Assembly: GCF_934190775.1 (NCBI RefSeq)
Contig: NZ_CAKPTG010000002.1
Coordinates: 62,001 to 126,000, forward strand
Reading direction: 5' to 3'
Length of the DNA: 64,000 nt
Origin: an uncultured Phascolarctobacterium sp.
Lineage (GTDB): Bacteria > Bacillota > Negativicutes > Acidaminococcales > Acidaminococcaceae
This document shows, piece after piece, positions 1 through 6,325 of the stretch (positions are counted from its first letter, which is position 1; each line of letters opens with the position of its first letter). A program made the translations under genes and the position numbers. The notes below the pieces were generated by a model, which saw only the letters and a list, made by a program, of their open reading frames with translations, had not been told where the DNA came from and did no database searches.

Positions 1-86
1 AATATTTTAGTTTCACCATTATTGAAAATAACCTTTAGAGTATAATCCTTTTGTACAGTTACGCTGATAGCGGTTGGTCTAAGCAT
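1..86 (-). CDS. DUF2442 protein, second copy (cut by window edge)
   Basis: Only the N-terminal 28 residues are in the window. They read MLRPTAISVTVQKDYTL and continue with KVIFNNGETK, clearly paralogous to the DUF2442 protein at 208-462, which has QKDYTLILTFASGEKK at the same place. A GAGGTG ribosome site precedes the ATG. DUF2442 proteins are small and usually sit next to DUF4160 genes in pairs regarded as toxin-antitoxin-like. The upstream partner of this copy is the decayed fragment at 108-205. The function of the protein is not established. Its 3' end lies outside the window. Confidence 0.75.
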   Translation of the reverse strand, partial: MLRPTAISVTVQKDYTLKVIFNNGETKI

Positions 87-107
87 AATTTTCACCTCTA
101 ATAATTG

Positions 108-205
108 TTAACGTAATGGTTCAATTTTAAAATAGCCGTCACAGGCAGATAACAAAATCCAATTTGCGTTTAACTCATCTCTTACATTAGCAAATTTAAG
201 TAACA
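108..205 (-). pseudogene. DUF4160 remnant
   Basis: No open start is present, but the minus strand in one frame encodes a tail ending DELNANW...FKIEPLR followed by TAA. This matches the C-terminus of the intact DUF4160 protein at 480-740 (DELIANW...YKIEPLR). The N-terminal two thirds, including the NPPHFH motif, are missing, and the segment between KF and DEL is shorter than in the intact copy. Together with the DUF2442 copy at 1-86 this shows a tandem duplication of the DUF4160-DUF2442 pair in which the second DUF4160 gene was lost. Confidence 0.7.
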
Positions 206-207
206 GC

Positions 208-462
208 TTAAATAACCTGCAAAGGAAAGCTGCACTCGTATAAATATTCCGGTGCAATATCAATTTCATCGCTCCAAGCTACGGAACCACAATCAGCCTT
301 AGCTGTCAGGAAAAAACTGAGATTGTTCAATGGTTTGTAGATTGCTTTGGCAAGAAGTGGGCGAGCATCAAAAAGCTTTTTTTCGCCGCTGGCAAAGGTT
401 AAAATCAGCGTATAATCCTTTTGCGGTTGTACGTTGGTAACTACCCATACTGGCGTTTTCAT
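208..462 (-). CDS. DUF2442 domain protein, antitoxin-like partner
   Basis: 84 residues, in the usual size range for DUF2442. The core QKDYTLILTFASGEKKLFD followed by an acidic, hydrophobic C-terminus is typical of this family. I chose the ATG at 462 because the GTG at 474 overlaps the AAAGGAG ribosome site. The gene follows the DUF4160 gene with only a few bases between them, so the two are probably co-transcribed. Such pairs are widely listed as candidate type II toxin-antitoxin modules. Which partner is toxic, and whether this pair is active, cannot be read from the sequence. Confidence 0.75.
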   Translation of the reverse strand: MKTPVWVVTNVQPQKDYTLILTFASGEKKLFDARPLLAKAIYKPLNNLSFFLTAKADCGSVAWSDEIDIAPEYLYECSFPLQVI

Positions 463-479
463 AATTGTGGTCACTCCTT

Positions 480-740
480 TTAACGCAATGGTTCAATTTT
501 ATATAATGGTTCTTCGTTAATAGCCAGTTCCCAATTGGCTATTAGCTCATCTTTGTGAATTTCTGTCCAGGCTGCTATAAATTTAATCTGTCTTTTTGGC
601 ATATCTCCTTCAATTAGCTCACCATCAAGATTGAATGTAGCATAATATCCCTGATATGATGCATGGAAATGAGGCGGATTGTGTTCACCGTTGTTGTACA
701 TCTTAATAATAATACCATAAAACATTGAAATAGCCGGCAT
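480..740 (-). CDS. DUF4160 domain protein, toxin-like partner
   Basis: 86 residues and full length for the family. It starts MPAISMFYGIIIKMYNN, carries the diagnostic NPPHFHA motif near residue 22, and ends ELAINEEPLYKIEPL. A good AAAGGAG site lies just upstream of the ATG. DUF4160 proteins are usually encoded beside DUF2442 proteins, as here. Expression probably comes from the minus-strand promoter at 917-945, which would put a hairpin/terminator (803-853) in its leader. Function is inferred only from family pairing. Confidence 0.8.
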   Translation of the reverse strand: MPAISMFYGIIIKMYNNGEHNPPHFHASYQGYYATFNLDGELIEGDMPKRQIKFIAAWTEIHKDELIANWELAINEEPLYKIEPLR

Positions 741-802
741 ACTGTTTTCTCTCCTTTAATTATAATATTTGCTCCAGCAAAATACAACATAAGGTGCTGA
801 AC

Positions 803-910
803 AAAAAAGCAGTACACATAGCATCCGGAAGTTTCGGATACCGTAGGTACTGCTAAATACTACCGACATGAGCCGGTAGGCTCTGCTTATTTTGTTGTGA
901 ATGTGAAGCT
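803..910 (-). ncRNA. candidate short RNA or attenuated leader upstream of DUF4160
   Basis: On the minus strand a strong promoter (917-945) is followed by a hairpin CTACCGGCTCATGTCGGTAG and then by a long nested stem GCAGTAC...ATCCG...CGGAT...GTACTGC ending in six T residues (808-803). The last part has the form of a Rho-independent terminator. The product would be a structured RNA of about 105 nt, or the leader of the DUF4160 gene interrupted by an attenuator. I do not recognise it as a known RNA family, and no ribosome site with an ORF lies inside it. Confidence 0.45.
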
Positions 911-916
911 AAGATA

Positions 917-945
917 AGTATAAATAAAAAGGAGAAGAAAGTCAA
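917..945 (-). promoter_or_regulatory. minus-strand sigma-70-type promoter
   Basis: On the minus strand TTGACT (945-940) and TATACT (922-917) are separated by exactly 17 bases. This is close to consensus at both boxes and points towards the structured region at 803-910 and the DUF4160 gene. Confidence 0.6.
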
Positions 946-1104
946 GTGAAGATTCTGAAAATAACGAAAATAAATCAGCGATACAATTGCTACTGTAGAT
1001 GTCGGTGCTTTTGGCTACTACCAACATTTTCCTGCAAATTTCTGTAACCTACTTTACAAAATCTACTCTATCTTCTTTTTCTACGAGAAAACTGCAACTT
1101 TTTG

Positions 1105-1133
1105 TTGACAGTTACAAAGAATTACTGTATTAT
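1105..1133 (+). promoter_or_regulatory. promoter of the metA T-box transcript
   Basis: TTGACA at 1105-1110 and TATTAT at 1128-1133 with a 17-base spacer. Transcription would begin near 1140, at the start of the T-box leader. Confidence 0.75.
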
Positions 1134-1139
1134 CATGCA

Positions 1140-1436
1140 CATAACTTAATAATGGGCGATGAAGAGAAGAGTAAATGTACGAGCCTGGCAAAGAGAGCCT
1201 TCATAATGGTGCAAGAAGGAGCAGGTGGTGACATTGAAGATGGTCTTGGAGCCGATGGACTGAGATGCTGGCATTTAGGTCGTCCGGGTGCACCCGTTAC
1301 AGTGCTGGAGTATTAAAGGGTAAACAATCCCTGCGTACTTGATGAGGTCCATGTGGTGACATATGGATGAATTAGGGTGGTATCACGAAGCAACGCTTTC
1401 GTCCCTGTATTTTTACAGGAACGGAAGCTTTTTTAT
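1140..1436 (+). promoter_or_regulatory. T-box leader (probably Met-specific) upstream of metA-metY
   Basis: The leader contains stem I signatures (GAAGAG...AGTA and AGAGAGCC), the T-box itself AGGGTGGTATCACG at 1374-1387, and a final terminator stem around 1392-1428 followed by TTTTTT. The TGGT in the T-box bulge would pair with an ACCA tRNA end. The most likely specifier is ATG at 1255-1257, just before GACTGAG, which would make it a tRNA-Met sensor. The specifier is inferred from position and from the downstream genes. Uncharged tRNA-Met would favour read-through into metA. An apparent 105-codon frame at 999-1316 is not a protein. Confidence 0.85.
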
Positions 1437-1496
1437 TGCTCATCCTCCTGTAGCAAGTTTGATAATTAAAGTTAGGAAATGTAGGAGGAACAAATA

Positions 1497-2507
1497 ATGC
1501 CGATTAAAATCAACGACCATTTATCCGCGATCTGCCAACTGCAGGAGGAAGGAATTTTTACCATGACAGAACAGCGCGCGACGACGCAGCGTATTCGTCC
1601 GCTGAAGGTGTGCGTGCTGAACCTGATGCCGCTGAAGAAGCCGACGGAGATTCAGCTACTACGCCTTTTGGGTAATTCCCCGCTGCAGATAGAAGTTGAC
1701 TTCTGTCGTACCGTGAGCCGCGAAACCACTCACACCGATAATTCGTATCTTGACCGTGCGTATCTGGAGTTTGATGATATCAAGGACCGTTATTACGATG
1801 CCTTTTTGATGACGGGCGCACCGGTAGAAACCATTCCCTTTGAGGCGGTTGATTACTGGAAGGAAATAGAAGCTTATCTTGATTGGGCCGAATATCACTG
1901 TTATTCCACGATGACACTTTGTTGGGGCGCGCAGGCTGCCTTGTACCACTATTACGGCGTAAACAAAACGATTTTGCCGGCGAAAATGTTTGGCATCTTC
2001 CCCTACGGCCTGACGGTGAAAAATCATCCGTTGTTGCGTGGCTTTGACGACAGATATTTCATTCCGCAGTCCCGTCATACTGCGGTGGACGATGATGCGA
2101 TTGATGCCTGCAAAGCACTGCAGGTTCTGTCACGTTCAGTAGAACACGGCATCAACATCTGCGCTACCAAGGATTTGCGTCGTATCTTCGTCTTAGGCCA
2201 TTTCGAATATGATCGCTATACCCTGGCTAATGAATATTTCCGCGATAAGAAAAAGAATTTGCCGATTGATTTGCCGGAATTCTACTTCCCCGATGGCGAT
2301 ACAACGCAAGAACCGGTGTTTAAATGGCGCAGCTACGCGCATCTGTTCTATATGAACTGGCTGAACATTGTTTACCAGGATACGCCCTATGATTTGCACG
2401 AGCTGGCACCGGCGAGCGGTAATAAGCTGGATAAGGCTTTGGGTGATTATAACAAAATTCTTTTGCAGCTGCAGCGCATGGGTGCCGCAATTCCTGCTAA
2501 CCAATAA
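1497..2507 (+). CDS. metA: homoserine O-acyltransferase MetA, probably acetyl-CoA specific
   Basis: Activates the hydroxyl of L-homoserine at the first committed step of methionine synthesis. The 336 residues match the MetA family throughout. The nucleophile is Cys142 in LCWGAQA. Residue 111 is Glu in TGAPVE. In this family Glu111 is associated with acetyl-CoA and Gly111 with succinyl-CoA, so the product is probably O-acetylhomoserine, which fits the O-acetylhomoserine sulfhydrylase encoded next. The ATG follows a GGAGGAA site by 7 bases. The gene lies directly behind the T-box leader and 35 bases before metY. Confidence 0.93.
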   Translation: MPIKINDHLSAICQLQEEGIFTMTEQRATTQRIRPLKVCVLNLMPLKKPTEIQLLRLLGNSPLQIEVDFCRTVSRETTHTDNSYLDRAYLEFDDIKDRYYDAFLMTGAPVETIPFEAVDYWKEIEAYLDWAEYHCYSTMTLCWGAQAALYHYYGVNKTILPAKMFGIFPYGLTVKNHPLLRGFDDRYFIPQSRHTAVDDDAIDACKALQVLSRSVEHGINICATKDLRRIFVLGHFEYDRYTLANEYFRDKKKNLPIDLPEFYFPDGDTTQEPVFKWRSYAHLFYMNWLNIVYQDTPYDLHELAPASGNKLDKALGDYNKILLQLQRMGAAIPANQ

Positions 2508-2542
2508 TATGATGATGAGAACAATTAAAGGAGAGATAGCAA

Positions 2543-3832
2543 ATGAGTGATTTCAAACTTAATACAAAATGCTTAGTAGGTGGTTATAAACCCGGCAACG
2601 GCGAACCGCGCCAGATTCCAATCATCCAATCCACAACCTTTAAATACGATACAAGCGAGGCGATGGGCAAGCTGTTCGACCTGGAGGCTACCGGCTATTT
2701 TTACTCCCGCCTGCAAAACCCTACCTGCGATTTCGTAGCAGCAAAAATTGCTGAGCTGGAGGGTGGCGCTGCGGCGATGCTAACTTCCTCTGGACAGGCG
2801 GCAAACTTCTTTGCCCTGTTTAACATCTGCGAGGCAGGCAGCCACATTGTTGCTTCCTCTTCCATTTACGGCGGCAGCTATAATCTGATTGACGTAACGC
2901 TGGCGAAGATGGGTGTAACAGCAACCTTTGTTTCTCCCGATGCCACGGACGAGGAGCTGGACGCTGCCTTTCAGGAGAACACCAAGGCAGTCTTTGGCGA
3001 AATTATTGCCAACCCCGCACTGACGGTGCTGGATATTGAAAAATTTGCCAACGCTGCCCATCGTCATGGAGTGCCTTTAATCGTGGATAACACCTTCCCC
3101 ACGCCGATTAACTGTCGTCCTATTGAATGGGGTGCAGACATCGTAACGCATTCCACGACGAAGTATATGGATGGCCATGCTGCCTGCCTGGGCGGTGCGA
3201 TTATCGACGGCGGCAAGTTCGACTGGCTGGCGCATGCCGACAAATTCCCCGGCCTGTGTGCACCCGATGAATCATATCACGGTATTACCTATGCCGAAAA
3301 GTTTGGCAAGGAGGGCGCGTTTATTACCAAAGCAACGGCGCAGCTGATGCGTGACTTTGGCGCGATGCAGTCGCCGCAAAGTGCGTTCATCCTGAATCTT
3401 GGTCTGGAATCGCTGCATGTGCGCATGCCGCGTCATATAGAAAATGCTCAGGCTATAGCGGAATTTTTAGAGCAGCAGCCGCAGGTGGAATATGTCAACT
3501 ACCCTGGACTGAAGTCCAATAAATACTATGACTTGGCGCAAAAATATCTGGGCAACGGTGGCTGTGGCGTTGTATCCTTCAACCTGAAGGGTGGACGCAA
3601 GGCGGCGGAAGCCTTTATGAAACGCTTGCAGCTGGCGGCAATCGAAACGCATGTTGCCGACGCACGCACCTGCTGCCTGAATCCGGCAACTACGACGCAT
3701 CGCCAGATGACGGATGAGCAGCTAGCGGAAGCGGGCATTCCGGCAGGCCTTGTGCGCCTGTCCTGCGGCTTGGAGGATAAGGCAGATTTGCTGGCTGATT
3801 TGCAGCAGGCGCTGGCAGGTATTGCAGAATAA
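2543..3832 (+). CDS. metY: O-acetylhomoserine sulfhydrylase MetY
   Basis: PLP enzyme of the Cys/Met metabolism family, 429 residues as usual for MetY. It converts O-acetylhomoserine and sulfide to homocysteine. Visible landmarks are the substrate and phosphate loop YSRLQNPT near residue 54, SSGQAA at 82-87 and the PLP lysine Lys207 in THSTTKYMDGHA. The start has an AAAGGAGAG site. It forms an operon with metA, ends before a strong terminator, and shares the T-box control. An alternative is a cystathionine gamma-synthase-like enzyme, but the overall length and the N-terminus favour MetY. Confidence 0.92.
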   Translation: MSDFKLNTKCLVGGYKPGNGEPRQIPIIQSTTFKYDTSEAMGKLFDLEATGYFYSRLQNPTCDFVAAKIAELEGGAAAMLTSSGQAANFFALFNICEAGSHIVASSSIYGGSYNLIDVTLAKMGVTATFVSPDATDEELDAAFQENTKAVFGEIIANPALTVLDIEKFANAAHRHGVPLIVDNTFPTPINCRPIEWGADIVTHSTTKYMDGHAACLGGAIIDGGKFDWLAHADKFPGLCAPDESYHGITYAEKFGKEGAFITKATAQLMRDFGAMQSPQSAFILNLGLESLHVRMPRHIENAQAIAEFLEQQPQVEYVNYPGLKSNKYYDLAQKYLGNGGCGVVSFNLKGGRKAAEAFMKRLQLAAIETHVADARTCCLNPATTTHRQMTDEQLAEAGIPAGLVRLSCGLEDKADLLADLQQALAGIAE

Positions 3833-3851
3833 AGCTTTTATAATGAAATTT

Positions 3852-3885
3852 GCAGGCTGGTCCGTGGGGGCCGGTCTGCTTTTTT
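3852..3885 (+). terminator. terminator of metA-metY
   Basis: The stem GCAGGCTGG/CCGGTCTGC around a G-rich loop is followed by TTTTTT. It lies 20 bases after the metY stop codon. Confidence 0.8.
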
Positions 3886-4023
3886 ACCAAAAACGCCGTA
3901 AAGCCTCTGCTTTTAGGTATGGGGATATAAGGCGTATCTAGCGACCTTTACGCAAGTGTTGAGAGCTAGACATTTTAATTTATAGATACTTGCAATCTAC
4001 CATCTTTCTGCTATACTTTAAAT

Positions 4024-4159
4024 ATGGCAAAAACAACCTGCAAATTCAATAATAACATAGTGTACTCGTATAAATATAATATGGTTTAGTGTCCTAAATA
4101 CAGATAAAAATCTTAAATCTGTTATTAAGCAGTATATAGAGAATCAGAAAATGAAGTAG
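4024..4159 (+). pseudogene. tnpA: IS200/IS605 transposase tnpA, internal-deletion remnant
   Basis: From the ATG at 4024 the frame reads MAKTTCKFNNNIVYSYKYNM, then V, a stop, and CPKYR. This is the start of a Y1 HUH transposase (normally ...WCPKYRRKV) with TAG in place of the Trp codon, followed by further stops. A second piece in another frame, SVIKQYIENQKMK and stop at 4159, is the usual C-terminus of TnpA. The roughly 90 residues between them, including the HUH and the catalytic Tyr, are gone. The tnpB ribosome site follows immediately. Confidence 0.7.
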
Positions 4160-4172
4160 GGAGGTGCAAGAG

Positions 4173-5273
4173 ATGAAAACCTATTGCTTTAAGTTGTATA
4201 GAGCGAAAAGAAATAAAAAACTCCATAAACAAATTAGTGCAGCAGGGCTTATCTATAATCATTGTATTGCACTTCATAAGAGATACTATTCTCTATACGG
4301 GAAATCGCTCAATAAATATCAGCTGCAAAAGCACCTGACGAAGCTCAATAAGCTATATAAATTCAGCTATATCAAAGATATAGGCTCACAAGCGGTACAG
4401 GATATAACCGACCGCATAGACAGGGCATACAAATTGTTTTTTAGAAATTTGAAACACAATATCCGCACAGCTCCGCCATCATTTAAGAAAATAAAGAAAT
4501 ATAAGTCCTACACGTTGAAACAGGCAGGTTGGAAGCTCCGTAGTGGCAATATCATTGAGATAGCAAAGCAGAAGTATCGCTATTTCAAGTCTCGTGAAAT
4601 AGAAGGTACAGTGAAAACAGTCACAATTAAACGGGACACATTAGGAGATATCTACATTTATTTCGTATGCGATATAAATGAGAACGAAGTATTGGCAAGA
4701 ACAGGTAAAAGCGTCGGCTACGACTTCGGACTAAAAACATTTCTATATGCGTCAGACAAAAAAGATATTGTATCTCCACTTTTTTTCAAGGCAAATGCAA
4801 CGTCGATTGCTAAAGCTAATCGTAACCTATCCAGGAAGAAAAAAGGCTCAAATAATCGTAGAAAAGCTAGGTTAGAGCTTGCTAGACTACATAAACGAGT
4901 TGCAAATCAGCGTAGTGATTTCCACTGGAAAATGGCACAACGAATTGTTGGACAATATGCACTTGTAGCATTGGAAAATCTAAATCTAAAGGCTATGCAA
5001 AAGCGTTTCGGAAGAAAAATCTCCGACCTGGGTTTTGCAGACTTTGTACAAAAGTTAAAGTATTTAGCAAGCAGAACAGGTGCAAAAGTCGTAGAAGTAG
5101 ATAAATTCTATCCATCTAGCCAGCTGTGCAGTCATTGTGGCTATCGAAACAAAGAAACGAAAGACTTGAAAATCCGCAGTTGGATTTGCCCTAGCTGTAA
5201 TACAAAGCATAATCGAGATACGAATGCAGCCATAAACATAAAGACCGAAGGCGAAAGAATCGCCCTCGGATAA
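4173..5273 (+). CDS. tnpB: RNA-guided nuclease TnpB
   Basis: 366 residues from the ATG at 4173. The in-frame GTG at 4164 overlaps the GGGAGG site and is rejected. The RuvC-like residues are present: Asp184 in VGYDFGLKTF, Glu268 in ALENLNL and Asp349 in HNRDTNAA. A zinc ribbon CSHC...CPSC lies around residues 319-342. TnpB proteins of this family cut DNA guided by an RNA made from the right end of the element, next to a short motif at the left end. The N-terminal half is basic and helical as usual. The gene appears undamaged although its tnpA partner is lost. Confidence 0.92.
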   Translation: MKTYCFKLYRAKRNKKLHKQISAAGLIYNHCIALHKRYYSLYGKSLNKYQLQKHLTKLNKLYKFSYIKDIGSQAVQDITDRIDRAYKLFFRNLKHNIRTAPPSFKKIKKYKSYTLKQAGWKLRSGNIIEIAKQKYRYFKSREIEGTVKTVTIKRDTLGDIYIYFVCDINENEVLARTGKSVGYDFGLKTFLYASDKKDIVSPLFFKANATSIAKANRNLSRKKKGSNNRRKARLELARLHKRVANQRSDFHWKMAQRIVGQYALVALENLNLKAMQKRFGRKISDLGFADFVQKLKYLASRTGAKVVEVDKFYPSSQLCSHCGYRNKETKDLKIRSWICPSCNTKHNRDTNAAINIKTEGERIALG

Positions 5274-5394
5274 ATAGATCTATATGGTTGGGGCATCAAC
5301 CATTGTGGAGAGAGCTCGTAAGACCTGCATCTAGTAGGCAAAGCTCGCTATCATCCCAGAATCCCCCGCCTTTAGGCGTGGTGAGTATGTCAAA
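5274..5394 (+). ncRNA. candidate omega RNA (reRNA) of TnpB
   Basis: The non-coding right end after the tnpB stop folds into a hairpin TGGTT...AACCA (about 5285-5305) and the terminal hairpin CCGCCTTTAGGCGTGG before GTCAA. In characterised IS605 systems this stretch forms the scaffold and the bases just outside the element act as guide. The guide here would begin with ATCTTGCGTATTAAAG (5394 onward), which is the upstream region of the hydrogenase operon. Assigned by position and fold only. Confidence 0.5.
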
Positions 5395-5396
5395 TC

Positions 5397-5426
5397 TTGC
5401 GTATTAAAGTGTACAATAAATGTAAT
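5397..5426 (+). promoter_or_regulatory. possible promoter of the hydrogenase operon
   Basis: TTGCGT (5397-5402) and TGTAAT (5421-5426) with an 18-base spacer, starting three bases after the end of the IS element. The match is modest, so this is a weak call. The element may have supplied or displaced promoter sequence. Confidence 0.35.
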
Positions 5427-5488
5427 CAAGTCTGGCAAAAAACAGATATTTTGCTTAGATATAGCTGTAATAAATGGAGGAAGGGGCT

Positions 5489-5848
5489 ATGTGTATGGAT
5501 TTGTATAATGTACAAAAGCTGCTGCAGGCCAGGGTTCTGACAGGCAGTGAGCTGATGCACCGCCAAATTGAGTCCTGCTGCGGCAGTGATATGATGAGCG
5601 ATGTTCTGGCCTTTACCAAACGCAACACCTTGCTGTGCACGGGACTGACTAATATGCAGGTAGTGCGCACCGCCGATATGACGGAGCTGAGCGCGCTGGT
5701 ATTTGTGCGTGGAAAGGTGCCTGATGCTGATATTGTGGCAGCAGCGGCGGAAAATAATCTGCCGGTTCTGGCTACCGATTATACCTTATTTGAAGCCTGC
5801 GGCATTCTTTACGGAGCAGGTATCCGTGGCTGCAGCAAAAAGGAGTAA
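5489..5848 (+). CDS. DRTGG domain protein 1 (hydrogenase-associated)
   Basis: 119 residues from the ATG at 5489. An earlier ATG at 5474 lies in the GGAGGAAGGGG ribosome site. The protein resembles the DRTGG domain: an alternating alpha/beta core with VVRTADMTELSALVFVRGK and a C-terminal ATDYTLFEACGILYGAG. Small DRTGG proteins recur in HydABC hydrogenase clusters of Clostridia and Negativicutes. Their role is unknown, and ligand sensing or complex assembly have been suggested by context only. A second DRTGG protein is at 7695-8048. The stop overlaps the next start (TAATG), so the two genes are translationally coupled. Confidence 0.75.
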   Translation: MCMDLYNVQKLLQARVLTGSELMHRQIESCCGSDMMSDVLAFTKRNTLLCTGLTNMQVVRTADMTELSALVFVRGKVPDADIVAAAAENNLPVLATDYTLFEACGILYGAGIRGCSKKE

Positions 5849-6297
5849 TGCAAATGACAGACAGTAAATCCGTAAAATTGGCCTTTGACTGCGTGGGCGG
5901 CGATTTTGAACGCGCAGGCGAAGCCTCTTCTAAAATAAAAAAGATGCTGCAACGCCTGGGCATTCCGGCAGATATTGTGCGCCGTATTGCCATTGGTACC
6001 TATGAAGCAGAAATGAATGTTATTATTCACGCTGGCGGCGGTAATGTAGCGGCCGAGGTTTTCCCCGATGCTACCGTAATTACGGTAACTGACCACGGCC
6101 CCGGCATCCCTGATATCAATAAGGCCTTGCAGGAGGGCTGGTCTACTGCGCCTGATTATGTGCGTCAGATGGGCTTTGGCGCCGGCATGGGCCTGCCGAA
6201 TATGGTAAAGTGCTCTGATAAGTTTGATATTCAGTCCAAGGTGGGCGAAGGTACCTGCATCACGATGCAGTTCAAGCACCAGAGCGAGGATTTATAA
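5848..6297 (+). CDS. GHKL ATPase, RsbW-like (hydrogenase-associated)
   Basis: 149 residues with a histidine-kinase-type ATPase fold of the anti-sigma-factor kinase kind. The N-box is EAEMNVIIHA, the G1 box VTDHGPGIPD, and the G2-like stretch GFGAGMGLPNM. No transmembrane or dimerisation domain is present, so it is soluble. The start may be ATG 5848, overlapping the previous stop, or ATG 5854. Homologues sit in the same place in other HydABC clusters. The substrate is unknown. A second GHKL protein of a different type is encoded at 9448-9999. Confidence 0.8.
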   Translation: MQMTDSKSVKLAFDCVGGDFERAGEASSKIKKMLQRLGIPADIVRRIAIGTYEAEMNVIIHAGGGNVAAEVFPDATVITVTDHGPGIPDINKALQEGWSTAPDYVRQMGFGAGMGLPNMVKCSDKFDIQSKVGEGTCITMQFKHQSEDL

Positions 6298-6325
6298 GAG
6301 ATTTTAGGAAACGAGGTGATACGCA

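Larger units (their letters stand above)
3888..5394 (+). mobile_element. IS605-family element, tnpA decayed, tnpB intact
   Basis: The left end carries a small hairpin (TAAAGC CTCT GCTTTTA, about 3898-3914) followed by ATGGGGATATAAGGCG. The right end carries CCCCCGCCTTTAGGCGTGG and finishes at GTCAA near 5393. This is the subterminal-hairpin style of IS200/IS605 elements, which lack inverted repeats. Inside are a collapsed tnpA (4024-4159) and an intact tnpB. Exact boundaries are estimates. Without its own TnpA the element can move only if another copy supplies the transposase. Confidence 0.75.

Noticed and set aside
999..1316. A 105-codon plus-strand reading frame before metA
   Set aside because: It overlaps the promoter at 1105-1133 and the T-box stem I, has no ribosome site, and resembles no protein. 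The conserved RNA motifs explain the sequence.
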